A stretch of 64,000 nucleotides of DNA from the NCBI GenBank assembly GCA_943846675.1, contig OX044357.1, positions 62,001 through 126,000 of the forward strand, in the 5' to 3' direction. Numbering within the stretch: position 1 is the first letter of the stretch; every line of letters starts with the position of its first letter. Shown piece by piece: positions 16,082-25,155 of the stretch. The notes below the pieces were generated by a model. The model was not told the DNA's origin. It was given only the letters and a program-made list of their open reading frames with translations, and did not search any database. This DNA is from UBA987 sp002292105. GTDB lineage: Bacteria > Bacteroidota > Bacteroidia > NS11-12g > UBA9320. Position numbers and translations under genes: made by a program.

Positions 16082-17052
16082 TGCACTGGAAAATTATTCC
16101 TTCATTAGTTATAATCTTACTGCTTGGCAGCTGTAAGTCAGATCCTCAAAACCCCAAACAACCAAAGAAAATAACCCCTCCTAAGGTTGTCAATGTATGT
16201 TTTGATTCGGATTCAGCTTACCGTTTTGTTGAAGAACAAGTGGCTTTTGGCCCTCGTGTTCCTGGAACACAAGCCCACCAGAAAACACTTCAATATTTAA
16301 AAGATAAATTGGCAGAATACTGTGATACTGCCGAAGTACTCAGCGGAAATTTAACCAAAAGTAACAACCGCGTTATCCCCATATACAATGTTTGGGGTCG
16401 ATTTGACATCCAAAACCCAAAACGTATCATCTTGGCTGCACATTGGGACACAAGGCCCCAGTCTGATGAAGACCCAGAGATTATGGACAAACCAGCAGAT
16501 GGAGCCAATGATGGCGCCAGCGGGGTTGGTGTATTAATCGAAATTGCTAGACAATTAAAATCAATTAAGCCTGCTTACGGCATTGATATCATTTTCTTCG
16601 ATCAAGAAGATGGAGGCCATAGTGGAGGACCGCCAGACAGTTGGTGTCTTGGATCTCAGTATTGGGCAAATGAAGCATTAGAGAATGGTTACAATGCAAA
16701 CCAAGGTATTCTGCTGGATATGGTTGGTGCAAAAAATGCGACTTTCGCTCTTGAAAGTAACTCTGCCATGTATAACCAGTCATTGCTGTTGGAAACCTGG
16801 AAAACGGGACAAGGTCTTGGATACGGCAGTTACTTTTTGTCCATTCCAGGAAATACGATTACAGACGATCACGTGTATATGAATCGATTCGCTGGCATTC
16901 CAACAATCGATATCATACACTATGATTTAAAAACGCCAAATCGATTTCCTGACCATTGGCACAAACAAACTGACAACATGGAGGTAATCGACAAAAACAC
17001 CCTTCAAGCCGTGGGCCACACCGTGTTGCACCTCATTGTTAATAAACGTTAG
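16078..17052 (+). CDS. M28 family zinc peptidase / glutaminyl cyclase-like lipoprotein
   Basis: A 324-residue lipoprotein (signal ending LLLGSCKSD, lipid-modified Cys about residue 19). The M28 fold is shown by the metal ligands: LAAHWDTRP (His, first zinc), [16 protein letters not shown] (bridging Asp), FFDQEDGG (acid base and ligand), LLDMVGAKN (Asp) and IDIIHYD (His). This subgroup includes bacterial glutaminyl-peptide cyclotransferases, which form N-terminal pyroglutamate on exported proteins, as well as aminopeptidases; the sequence does not settle which. The Asp after the Cys (Lol-avoidance-like in E. coli) has unclear meaning in this phylum. It overlaps cysS by 4 bp. Confidence 0.9.
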   Translation: MMHWKIIPSLVIILLLGSCKSDPQNPKQPKKITPPKVVNVCFDSDSAYRFVEEQVAFGPRVPGTQAHQKTLQYLKDKLAEYCDTAEVLSGNLTKSNNRVIPIYNVWGRFDIQNPKRIILAAHWDTRPQSDEDPEIMDKPADGANDGASGVGVLIEIARQLKSIKPAYGIDIIFFDQEDGGHSGGPPDSWCLGSQYWANEALENGYNANQGILLDMVGAKNATFALESNSAMYNQSLLLETWKTGQGLGYGSYFLSIPGNTITDDHVYMNRFAGIPTIDIIHYDLKTPNRFPDHWHKQTDNMEVIDKNTLQAVGHTVLHLIVNKR

Positions 17053-17078
17053 TCTAAATCTTTAATACCTTTTCGGAT

Positions 17079-17876
17079 ATGAACACTGTTTTACTTTCAA
17101 TTTTTACATTAGAAAACTTAGGAGACCTTGTTATGCTTGTCATGTTACAAGCGGTTCTAGGGTTCGACAACTTACTGTATATATCTTTAGAATCGCAAAA
17201 GGCTCCTGAAGACAAACAAAGTCTGGTTAGGAAAATCGGGATTGGTCTTGCAGTCCTTTTTAGAATAGCGCTACTATTCATTCTGATGCGGGTTATCTCC
17301 ATGGTTCAAGATACCCTGTTTAGCATCAACATGGAAGGGATCTTCGTAGGTACATTCAATCTTCATAGCTTAATCGTTTTGTTTGGTGGAATCTTCATCT
17401 TGTATACCGCTATAAAAGAAATATGGCATATGATGAGTTTGGATCATGGTAATAATGGACAAACCAACAAAAAACCTAAAACTGCTGGACAAGTTATTTT
17501 CTGGATTGTATTGATGAATTTGGTATTTTCCTTCGATTCCATCTTAAGTGCCATGGCGTTATCTCAAGTCTTTGTTGTTATGGCAACGGCCATCATCATT
17601 GGTGGTATATTAATGATTTGGTTGGCAGATAGCGTATCTACTTTCTTGAAAAGAAACCGCATGTACGAAGTTCTTGGACTGTTTGTGCTGTTTGTTGTAG
17701 GCATCATGTTGATTACGGAAGGAGGCCACTTGGCGCATTTGGAGATAGCAGGCACGAAGATTACGGTAATGAATAAGGTTACCTTCTATTTTATCATTAC
17801 TATTATGGTCTTGATTGACGTTGTACAAGGCAGATATCAGCGAAAAATATCAAAAAAACTAGAGCACTCAGAATAA
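17079..17876 (+). CDS. TerC family integral membrane protein
   Basis: A 265-residue protein with seven or so membrane segments and the family acidic motifs GFDNLLYIS (about 27-35) and FSFDSILSAMALSQ (about 150), which in TerC proteins lie in membrane helices and are thought to bind metal ions. Some TerC members export manganese and help metalate exocytoplasmic enzymes; others are linked to tellurite resistance. Which applies here cannot be told. It sits 26 bp after the M28 peptidase and 4 bp before the PIF1-like helicase, so the four genes from cysS on may be one transcript. Confidence 0.9.
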   Translation: MNTVLLSIFTLENLGDLVMLVMLQAVLGFDNLLYISLESQKAPEDKQSLVRKIGIGLAVLFRIALLFILMRVISMVQDTLFSINMEGIFVGTFNLHSLIVLFGGIFILYTAIKEIWHMMSLDHGNNGQTNKKPKTAGQVIFWIVLMNLVFSFDSILSAMALSQVFVVMATAIIIGGILMIWLADSVSTFLKRNRMYEVLGLFVLFVVGIMLITEGGHLAHLEIAGTKITVMNKVTFYFIITIMVLIDVVQGRYQRKISKKLEHSE

Positions 17877-17880
17877 GACG

Positions 17881-19575
17881 ATGCAACAAGAGACAGCTTT
17901 AAACCTGCTAAAGTCTGGGAAAAATGTTTTCGTAACAGGTTCGGCTGGAACTGGTAAAACGTATGTATTAAACAAATACATACAATATCTCAAGGAACGT
18001 AAAATGCCTGTTGCTGTTACCGCATCAACAGGCATTGCTGCCACCCATATGAACGGCCAAACCATACATTCATGGTGTGGCATGGGGGTTAAAGACAACA
18101 TACATCAAGTTGATTTAAGAAAACTCGCAGAAAAAAAATACATTCAAAAAAACGTTCAGAATGCCAAGGTGCTCATCATCGATGAGATATCTATGCTGCA
18201 TAAAAATCAGCTACAAATGGTCGACGAAATATTGGTTCATTTAAAATCAAGTTTCGAAGCCTTTGGTGGTTTACAACTTGTGTTGTCGGGCGACTTTTTT
18301 CAACTTCCTCCGGTTACAAAAAATGAAGAATTGAATCGCGATAAGTTTGCCTTTATGAGCAAATCGTGGGTTAATGCAGGCTTAACCGTTTGTTATCTGA
18401 CAGAACAATATCGGCAAACCGACAACGAGCTAAATGATGTGCTGAATCAGATTAGAAGAAACGATGTATCACCTGAGGGGATGAGTATCTTAGATGAAGC
18501 CGTCTACAATAAGTTTAAAGAAGAGCCAACACGTTTATATAGCCATAATTACGATGTAGATCGTGTTAACCTTCAGGAAATTGAGACCCTTGCTGGCGAA
18601 GAAGAAATTTTTGTCGCAAAAACAAAAGGGAATCAAGGTTTGCAGGAAATGTTAACCAAATCTGTTTTAGCACCGGATAATCTTATTCTGAAAGAAAATG
18701 CCCGGGTCATGTTTGTCAAAAACAATTATGAAAAAGGGTTTATGAACGGTACGCTTGGAACGGTTTCCGCTTTCGACCCAGACACAGGTCACCCAGTAAT
18801 TAAACTAAGTACTGGCAAAGAAATTATAGCCGAACCTGAAGTTTGGTCGGTCGAAGACGAATCTGGAAAAACACTAGCCTCTTTCACCCAAATACCCTTG
18901 CGCTTGGCATGGGCAATTACTGTGCACAAAAGTCAAGGAATGACCTTAGAAGCGGCAGAGGTTGATTTAACAAAAACTTTTGAAACTGGTCAAGGTTATG
19001 TTGCTCTGTCCAGACTGAAAGACTTAAATGGCCTCCGTTTATTAGGCTATAATGATATCGCTCTTCAAGTGGATGGATTGGCGTTGAAAGCAGATAAGCG
19101 ATTTCAAGAGCTGAGCGCTCATGCTGAAGAAAACCTCGATTTATCAAAAATAAAAAAGGATCAAATCAACTTTGTGAAACACTGTGGTGGACTTACAGAT
19201 CCCAAAGAGATAAAAAAGCAAAGTCGGGCAACAAGCGCCAAAAAGAACAAAATATCAACTCAGGAACAAACCCGTGTTCTTTTTGAAGAGGGTAAAACAC
19301 TTAAAGCTATTGCAGATGAACGCGGTCTTACGACCGGAACTATCATAAGTCATTTGGTTTCACTCAAATCTGAGGGTGCTACCTTAGAATATAAGCGCCT
19401 TAAACCCGCACTTGTGGGACTGGAAGAGATGGAAGTAGCTCTATTAGAAATAAAAACCCGTGGTAACGAAGCCGATTTCTTAGAAAATGGAACTGTTAGA
19501 TCTAAGGTGTTGTTTGATCAACTTAAGGGTAAATATAGCTACGAAAAAATCAACCTATTTAAACTATTCCAGTAG
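17881..19575 (+). CDS. PIF1/RecD2-like SF1B helicase with C-terminal HTH domain
   Basis: A 564-residue superfamily 1B DNA helicase. Walker A is GSAGTGKT (residues 20-27), motif Ia TASTGIAATHMNGQTIHSW, Walker B LIIDEISML (about 97-105), motif III LVLSGDFFQLPPV, motif IV/V with FVKNNYEKGFMNGTLG, and motif VI VHKSQGMTLEAAEVDL plus GYVALSRLKDLNGL. The last 110 residues hold a helix-turn-helix domain (ARVLF-like TRVLFEEGKTLKAIADERG, about 464 onward), as in HTH_40-type C-termini of RecQ and PIF1-like proteins. PIF1 helicases unwind G-quadruplexes and stalled replication structures. The start 4 bp after terC suggests cotranscription. Confidence 0.9.
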   Translation: MQQETALNLLKSGKNVFVTGSAGTGKTYVLNKYIQYLKERKMPVAVTASTGIAATHMNGQTIHSWCGMGVKDNIHQVDLRKLAEKKYIQKNVQNAKVLIIDEISMLHKNQLQMVDEILVHLKSSFEAFGGLQLVLSGDFFQLPPVTKNEELNRDKFAFMSKSWVNAGLTVCYLTEQYRQTDNELNDVLNQIRRNDVSPEGMSILDEAVYNKFKEEPTRLYSHNYDVDRVNLQEIETLAGEEEIFVAKTKGNQGLQEMLTKSVLAPDNLILKENARVMFVKNNYEKGFMNGTLGTVSAFDPDTGHPVIKLSTGKEIIAEPEVWSVEDESGKTLASFTQIPLRLAWAITVHKSQGMTLEAAEVDLTKTFETGQGYVALSRLKDLNGLRLLGYNDIALQVDGLALKADKRFQELSAHAEENLDLSKIKKDQINFVKHCGGLTDPKEIKKQSRATSAKKNKISTQEQTRVLFEEGKTLKAIADERGLTTGTIISHLVSLKSEGATLEYKRLKPALVGLEEMEVALLEIKTRGNEADFLENGTVRSKVLFDQLKGKYSYEKINLFKLFQ

Positions 19576-19682
19576 CCTTAAAACCTATTGTCATTATTCT
19601 CGTATTTGGACTATTGTCCACATTTGAATCTTTGGCGCATTTTGACACAAAGTTAACTACGTGTTTTTCCGAGCGTTACGTG

Positions 19683-19712
19683 TTTGGCAAGTGCTTTGTC
19701 TATGTAACATTG
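19683..19712 (+). promoter_or_regulatory. Promoter of the first T9SS surface-protein gene
   Basis: TTTG (19683-19686), an 18-bp spacer and TAACATTG (19705-19712, one mismatch to TAnnTTTG) lie 37 bp upstream of the ATG at 19750. Confidence 0.5.
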
Positions 19713-19749
19713 GATTGAGGTAACTCTCTCCATTTTTAATGTCGCATGT

Positions 19750-22410
19750 ATGAAAAACTATTATTTATCAATCGTTGCTATTTTTAGCATTTTGAGCTTT
19801 GCCAAATTCGAAGCAAAAGCACAACAAACTTGTTTTACAATCTCTGATTACCAAAACAAAATTTACAAATTCCGTTTATCTGATGGAGCTATCTTAGACT
19901 CGCGGTCGCTTGATAATTCAAGCTCGCCAGAAGCATCTACTTTAAATCTTAAAGGAGACACGCTTTGGATTTTAAACCAAGACGAACTTCACTTTGTTGA
20001 AACTTCAGGCTCCTCTTTGGCTAACACCAAGGTATCTGGTTCTAACATCTCTGGTCAAACACTTACAGGTGCACTTGGTAACAAGTCCATCAGCGATTTT
20101 GACGCGATGAGTGTTGATGTGAATGGTAATATCTGGGCGGGTACGTCTTCTAACGATCCTTGTTTGTTGGTTGTTCTTGACCCAAGTACAGGTAACGTTA
20201 AAGAAAACTTCTTTGGTTCTAATGTGGATTACCTTGTGGTAAACAACGCTTTATACTCTGCCTTACGTTTTGACGCAATGGCTTTTGACCCGGTTACCAA
20301 TGACTTATATGCCAACATGAACGGTACAAGTCAAAACTACGACTACCTCTTTAAGATTAATACAACGAATGGTGCTATCGAGCTTGTTCGTCAGTTTAAC
20401 ACCATCAGTGATGTTGAGGGTATGGCCTTTGACGCTGTGGGTGATTTATATGTTGTTACTGGCTCAAACGCTTCGAGCTTTAGTGACGACAACAAACTTT
20501 GGAAAGTTGACCTGATCAATGGTGAGGTAACGCAAAAATATTCTTTATGGGGTGGCGACATGGAAACGTGTGACTGCATCTTGGGTGACCCTATTACTTC
20601 TGTGGAAGTGTCTGGTTACGTATTTTACGATACCAATGAAGATACCACTTTCAACACAACCAATGATGTTGGTGTTACTGGGTTTTTAGTTAACCTCTAT
20701 AAAGACGCTAACAACAATGGTGTTTATGATGCTGGTACAGACCAGTTTGTTGACTCTACACGCACTTATGCCGATGGATTCTACAAATTCCGTTTAAACT
20801 ATACCTCTGGAACGGATAAATATGTATTGGTTTCTAATGTATCTGACCTGCCTAGTGATAACGACTATACCACAGATAATATTGAAACTGCTACGTTCAC
20901 TGCTGGTCGTCAATCAGACGAAAACAACAACTTCGGTTATGTAGCTGACAACAACATGTCTGTAAACATAATTACAGGAACTGTGTTTGCCGATATGAAC
21001 GAAGATGGTGTCCTACAAACCGCTTACGAAGATGGTGTTGCAGGTGTTACGGTATATCTTTTTGAAGATGCAGACTGCGACGGTACCATTGATTTTGGTG
21101 AAGCTGTTTTAGACAGTTGCATCGTAAGTGCCGACGGTAAGTATTCTTTCGTTCAAAACTATGACACGTCTAACAATACCTCTACTGAGACGATTACAAA
21201 AAGAATAAAATCGTGTAATGACGATGCCGAAGAGTATTCAGATGGAGACATGCCACGCTCAAGTAGTGACCTAGATTTAGGTGAGTACTATGTAGGTCTT
21301 CGATTCCGATCGTTAAATATTCCTCAAGGCGCTATAATCACTGAAGCATATATCACCTTTACGGGTACCGAAACAGAAACTGGATCAAATAACGTCGTTA
21401 TCTGCGGTGAAAATTCGGATGATGCGGATGCGTTCTCTTATTATGACAACGACATCACAGACCGGCCTAAAGCCTCAAAAATTGTAAACTGGTCTCCTGG
21501 CACTTGGGTAAACAACGGCAAATACAACACCCCTAACTTAAATGAAATTGTTGAGGTAATTGTTGGCCGATCTGGTTGGAACTCTGGAAACGATATGGCC
21601 TTTATCATTAAACCAAATGGTGGAGATAGAGACGCCTATACGTACGACAACAATAGTTCTAAAGCGGCTTTACTTACTGTCGTTTATGAAACTGAATCAA
21701 CTTCATCAAATAACAACGATGGCAAAGTGTGTTACAACACATCAATAGATGAATCAACAGTACCTGCCGGCGCATCAATGACGACAGACAACATTGAATC
21801 TGCTGAATTTACCTCTGGTGGTAACACCGACGAAAACAATGACTTCGGTCTTTGGGGTGGCGCATTACCCGTTGAATGGTTGAGCGTGAAGGCTCGATGG
21901 ATTCCAAGCGGTGTAGAAGTTAGATGGGCCACTGGATCTGAAGACAACAACAGCCATTTCGTGATTGAAAGAACGCACGACGGTGCACATTGGGAAATAA
22001 TAGGCGACGCAACAGGAGCTGGTTTCTCTTCAATAATAAGTAACTATAAGTTCACCGACGAGAATCCATATACAGACGTGAACTATTACAGAATAAAGCA
22101 AGTAGATTTTGATGGACAATTCGACTACTCTGATGTAGTTATGTTACACGGTATGGTGCAGCAATCGGCAATAGACATTACCGTTTTTCCCAACCCTGCC
22201 AATAACAATGTAGTGGTTGAATGGAACCATAAAGACCGAAAAAGCCAAATTCAAGTGATTGATGTTAATGGAAAAGTCGTTAAACACATGGAACTTGGAA
22301 ACCAATTCAGCTGCAGTTTGGATATAACAAACGTAGACACAGGGATATACTTTATTCAATACAGTGGCGATAACGATTCAAAAACAGAGCGTTTGGTAGT
22401 CAAACACTAA
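19750..22410 (+). CDS. T9SS-secreted surface protein with SdrD B-like repeats
   Basis: An 886-residue exported protein. Order: signal peptide (1-24); a propeller-like region of about 250 residues (ISDYQNKIYKFRLSDG, DTLWILNQD, SDVEGMAFDAVGDLYV); two SdrD B-like domains with Ca-binding-type loops (VSGYVFYDTNEDTTF about 287-395, ITGTVFADMNEDGVL from about 408); a beta-sandwich of about 180 residues (477-658) inserted inside the second one (DLDLGEYYVGLRFRSL, IIKPNG); a short ALPVEWLSVKA linker domain (about 705); and a type A T9SS sorting domain (VFPNPANNNVVVEW to the end). It is expected to be moved across the outer membrane and anchored to the cell surface. A paralog follows. Function is unknown; adhesion or matrix is a guess. 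Confidence 0.88.
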   Translation: MKNYYLSIVAIFSILSFAKFEAKAQQTCFTISDYQNKIYKFRLSDGAILDSRSLDNSSSPEASTLNLKGDTLWILNQDELHFVETSGSSLANTKVSGSNISGQTLTGALGNKSISDFDAMSVDVNGNIWAGTSSNDPCLLVVLDPSTGNVKENFFGSNVDYLVVNNALYSALRFDAMAFDPVTNDLYANMNGTSQNYDYLFKINTTNGAIELVRQFNTISDVEGMAFDAVGDLYVVTGSNASSFSDDNKLWKVDLINGEVTQKYSLWGGDMETCDCILGDPITSVEVSGYVFYDTNEDTTFNTTNDVGVTGFLVNLYKDANNNGVYDAGTDQFVDSTRTYADGFYKFRLNYTSGTDKYVLVSNVSDLPSDNDYTTDNIETATFTAGRQSDENNNFGYVADNNMSVNIITGTVFADMNEDGVLQTAYEDGVAGVTVYLFEDADCDGTIDFGEAVLDSCIVSADGKYSFVQNYDTSNNTSTETITKRIKSCNDDAEEYSDGDMPRSSSDLDLGEYYVGLRFRSLNIPQGAIITEAYITFTGTETETGSNNVVICGENSDDADAFSYYDNDITDRPKASKIVNWSPGTWVNNGKYNTPNLNEIVEVIVGRSGWNSGNDMAFIIKPNGGDRDAYTYDNNSSKAALLTVVYETESTSSNNNDGKVCYNTSIDESTVPAGASMTTDNIESAEFTSGGNTDENNDFGLWGGALPVEWLSVKARWIPSGVEVRWATGSEDNNSHFVIERTHDGAHWEIIGDATGAGFSSIISNYKFTDENPYTDVNYYRIKQVDFDGQFDYSDVVMLHGMVQQSAIDITVFPNPANNNVVVEWNHKDRKSQIQVIDVNGKVVKHMELGNQFSCSLDITNVDTGIYFIQYSGDNDSKTERLVVKH

Positions 22411-22454
22411 TGTTTCTATAAGTAGTAATTACAGAAATACGTTTTAAGTAGTCT

Positions 22455-22484
22455 GGCCCTTCCGTGATGGAAGGGCCTTTTTTT
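22455..22484 (+). terminator. Rho-independent terminator of the first T9SS gene
   Basis: A 9-bp stem (GGCCCTTCC at 22455-22463 with GGAAGGGCC at 22469-22477) has a 5-nt loop and is followed by TTTTTTT, 44 bp after the stop codon. Confidence 0.93.
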
Positions 22485-22526
22485 GTCTCGCCAAATGATT
22501 GTCTCATTATGGGACATTTTTGTCTC
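22483..22526. repeat. Three direct copies of TTGTCTC
   Basis: TTGTCTC occurs at 22483-22489, 22499-22505 and 22520-22526 (spacing 16 and 21 bp), between the terminator and the promoter of the broken T9SS paralog. A partial inverted copy GGGACA lies at 22511-22516. They could be binding sites of a regulator. Confidence 0.35.
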
Positions 22527-22551
22527 ACAATAAGAAAAATGACATTTATTA

Positions 22552-22581
22552 CTTGATTTTATAAAATCCGTTCGTATCTCT
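22552..22581 (+). promoter_or_regulatory. Promoter of the broken T9SS paralog
   Basis: TTG at about 22553-22555, a 19-bp spacer and TATCTCTG (about 22575-22582; one mismatch to TAnnTTTG) precede the ATG at 22614 by about 32 bp. The promoter is intact although the gene is not. Confidence 0.5.
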
Positions 22582-22613
22582 GCCCCACTACTGATACTTA
22601 AATTCTTAAACTG

Positions 22614-24710
22614 ATGAAAATTAAACGACTAATAATCGCACTATGTGTGCTTGGTTTTTCAAAAAACTTACATGCCCAGCAACTCTGCTACAGTATTTCC
22701 GATTCGGAAAACAAGGTATATAAATTCGATTTATCCAATGGGACTACGATCAGTTCCCAAACATTAAGCAGTTTGGCATCACCTGAAGCATCGACCCTAG
22801 ATCTCGCTGGTGATACGTTATGGATTTTGAACGCAGATGTGCTTAATTACATTCCCGTAACTACAACCTTGGCCAACACCGCTGTTTCTGGTTCCAATAT
22901 CAGCGGCCAACAATTAGGTGGAAGTGAAGGCAATCTATATATATAAGATTTTGACGCCATGAGCGTTGATGCCAACGGAGATATTTGGGCTGGCTCTTCG
23001 TCTAACAATCCGTGTTTGTTGGTTGTTTTAGACCGATCAACAGGTAACGTAAAAGAAGACTATTTCGGTTCTGGAATAGATTACCTTAAGGTGGACAACT
23101 CCAGCTTTTCATCACTTCGTTTTGATGCTATGGCTTTTCATCCCATAACCAATCAGCTGTATGCAAACATGAATGGGTTGAGTCAAAATTACGACTACCT
23201 ATTCAAGATCAACTCCTCAAATGGTGCTATGACTTTAGTGCGCCAGTTTAATCAAATGAGCGACGTGGAAGGTATGGCCTTCGACGCTAAGGGAGACCTA
23301 TATGTTGCCACAGGAAGTAACGCCACTAACAATTCTGACGACAATAAAATGTGGAAGGTAAACCTTGTCAATGGAAATGTTACGGAACAATATGGCCTAG
23401 GCGGAGGTGATGTTGAAACCTGTGATTGTGTAATTGGTGACCCAATTTCAGCAGTCGAAATATCAGGTACGGTTTTTTATGATAAAAATGAAAATGGTTC
23501 TTATGGTTCTGGTGATTTTGAAAACACTAGTATCGAAGTATCCTTATATGAAGATGTTAATACCAATGGTACATACGAAAGTGGTACAGACAACTTAGTC
23601 GAAACGACCACCACGCTAGCAAATGGTTCTTACTTTTTTAAAGTGGTTTACGGTTCTGGAACCGAACGTTATTTACTTCGTATTGATACAACAACACTAC
23701 CAACAGGTTCAGACTTTTTTGGATCAGATGTGTTGGCCGTAACTATTACAGGTGGAAATGTTCAACTAAGCCAAAACGACTTTGGATACGAGTCAGACAT
23801 TATAAATGCCTTTGAAGGTTATGCGTTCAGCGATGCAGATTCTGACACGATATTTGATAGTTGGGAATTGCCAATTTCTGGGGTGCGTATACGTCTATTT
23901 GAAGATGACAATTGCAATGGCATCAGGAATAGTGGAGATGCACAACTTGACAGCACTGTAGTTGGGACTGACGGTAGATATGTATTCTTGCAACCCTATA
24001 CTTCCGGAGGATCGAACGTTTGTTTCATAACCGAGGTTGACTTAGCCTCCCTTCCAACAGGATCGAGTTTAACAACGGACAATTCAGAAGTCGCTTCCTT
24101 TACCTCAGGCGGTAATGCCGACCAAAATAACAATTTCGGTATATCAGGTGGTGCCGTAACCGCCTTACCTGTAGAATGGGTGCATTTTGATGCAACATCA
24201 AAAAACACGAATGTGGAACTCGAATGGGTTACTGCTACAGAAGAAAACAACAGCCATTTTGAAATCCAACGTTCTGTAAATGGAGACATCTGGGAAACAT
24301 TAGGCCAACTAAATGGAATGGGAAACACTCTATCCATTACTACATACAATTTTGTTGATGTTGAACCACACGTAGGTGTAAACTAGTACCGCATAAAACA
24401 AGTCGACTTTGATGGTCGATTTGAATATTCTAAAACCATTGGAATAAACCATACCACCCAAACTATGATAAACGAAATCAAACTATTCCCGAATCCTTCC
24501 CAGCAAAATGTTAATATTTCTTGGAAATCCAAACTGTTAAACGGCTTTGTTGAACTCCTTGATTTGAACGGACAAGTAACCAAGTCTTACAAAATTCAGA
24601 ACGCTGCCCAAACCAGAATGGATGTAAGTGACATGCAAAATGGCGTGTATTACTTTAAGGTCTACAACGACGATTTTGAAAGTGTAAAACCACTCATCAT
24701 CGTTAGATAA
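22614..24710 (+). pseudogene. T9SS surface-protein paralog broken by two in-frame stops
   Basis: A paralog of the gene just upstream, in one continuous frame with no frameshift, but with TAA at 22944-22946 (in GNLYI-stop-DFDAMSV, where the paralog has GNKSISDFDAMSV) and TAG at 24384-24386 (in HVGVN-stop-YRIKQVDFDG, paralog DVNYYRIKQVDFDG). Without the stops it would encode 698 residues: signal peptide, the propeller-like region, two SdrD B-like domains (VEISGTVFYDKNENG, FEGYAFSDADSD), an ALPVEWVHFDA domain and a T9SS sorting domain (LFPNPSQQNVNISW). It lacks the 180-residue domain inserted in the intact paralog. Each stop can be explained by one substitution (Ser TCA to TAA; Tyr TAT/TAC to TAG), so inactivation is recent or an assembly error. 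Confidence 0.88.
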
Positions 24711-24731
24711 ATTTAACCCTGTGCTTTTTTT

Positions 24732-24760
24732 AGCCCTGCTTTTAGTTAAGTGGGGCTTTT
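24732..24760 (+). terminator. Probable terminator of the broken T9SS paralog
   Basis: AGCCC (24732-24736) and GGGCT (24753-24757) pair, with an inner CTT/AAG pairing separated by a TG/TG mismatch, followed by TTTT. It lies 21 bp after the stop at 24710. Confidence 0.6.
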
Positions 24761-24784
24761 GTGGTTCACACTCTGGGTGGTTAA

Positions 24785-24904
24785 CACTTCAAAAGCCTTC
24801 GTGCTGCGCACGATATGGCTTTTTTATGGCTTCCGTGCTGAAGCGAGCTTCGCACGTCGCCATAAAAAAAGCCTCCCGTCTGTCGACGGGAGGCTTTTGA
24901 AGTG
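24785..24904. repeat. 120-bp nested palindromic element abutting tRNA-Val
   Basis: The whole stretch can fold. Outer 13-bp arms CACTTCAAAAGCC (24785-24797) and GGCTTTTGAAGTG (24892-24904) are perfect inverted repeats. Inside lie three hairpins: TCGTGC-TGC-GCACGA (24799-24813); GGCTTTTTTATGGC (24817-24830) with GCCATAAAAAAAGCC (24859-24873, one bulge) enclosing CGTGC-T-GAAGC-GA-GCTTCGCACG (24834-24856); and TCCCGTC-TGTC-GACGGGA (24874-24891). The right outer arm enters the last two bases of the tRNA-Val gene. The region from 24711 to the AsmA-like gene holds only this element, the tRNA and its promoter. It could be a cluster of terminators or a small folded mobile element. Confidence 0.75.
24864..24898 (-). 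terminator. Terminator of tRNA-Val
   Basis: GCCTCCCGTC (24871-24880) pairs with GACGGGAGGC (24885-24894) around TGTC, extended by AAAA/TTTT; read on the minus strand it is followed by seven T. It starts 5 bp after the mature 3' end of the tRNA. It is also the third arm of the 120-bp element. Confidence 0.85.
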
Positions 24905-24977
24905 GGCGATGTAGGATTCGAACCTACGACCCTCTGCTTGTAAGGCAGATGCTCTAAACCAACTGAGCTAATCGCCC
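24903..24977 (-). tRNA. tRNA-Val (anticodon UAC)
   Basis: The 75-nt minus-strand cloverleaf is complete: acceptor GGGCGAT/ATCGCCC, D arm GCTC/GAGC, anticodon stem TCTGC/GCAGA with loop CTTACAA (anticodon TAC, Val), variable loop GGGTC, and T arm GTAGG/CCTAC with TTCGAAT. The discriminator is A and CCA is not encoded. A TATATTTG -7 box lies 20 bp upstream and a terminator directly downstream. Confidence 0.97.
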
Positions 24978-24996
24978 CTACTCCTTTTGAGGGCTG

Positions 24997-25004
24997 CAAA
25001 TATA
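24997..25004 (-). promoter_or_regulatory. -7 box of tRNA-Val
   Basis: TATATTTG on the minus strand matches TAnnTTTG exactly and ends 19 bp before the tRNA 5' end. No -33 TTTG is seen at the usual spacing. Confidence 0.5.
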
Positions 25005-25155
25005 ATATTACCGAAATCGTAATTCCTTACTTTTTTTAAAAAAAATTGATTGCCACAAATTGTAGACACACCATCGCCTCATGTTTATTCGTTTTGGATG
25101 AACAAAGGCACCAAATTAGCATCTTTGTCTGTTAGCATTTTTAGACAGTACAACA

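Noticed and set aside
17079..17876. Calling the TerC gene a tellurite resistance operon
   Set aside because: No other ter genes are present; TerC-like proteins often have unrelated metal roles.
22944..24386. In-frame TAA and TAG as possible recoding (readthrough, reassigned codons)
   Set aside because: TAG and TAA end normal genes here (for example polA ends in TAG), no recoding hairpin is evident, and the stops fall in different contexts. Mutation or sequence error is simpler.
24781..24999. A 72-codon minus-strand open frame across tRNA-Val and the palindromic element
   Set aside because: It covers a complete tRNA and hairpins; no protein features.
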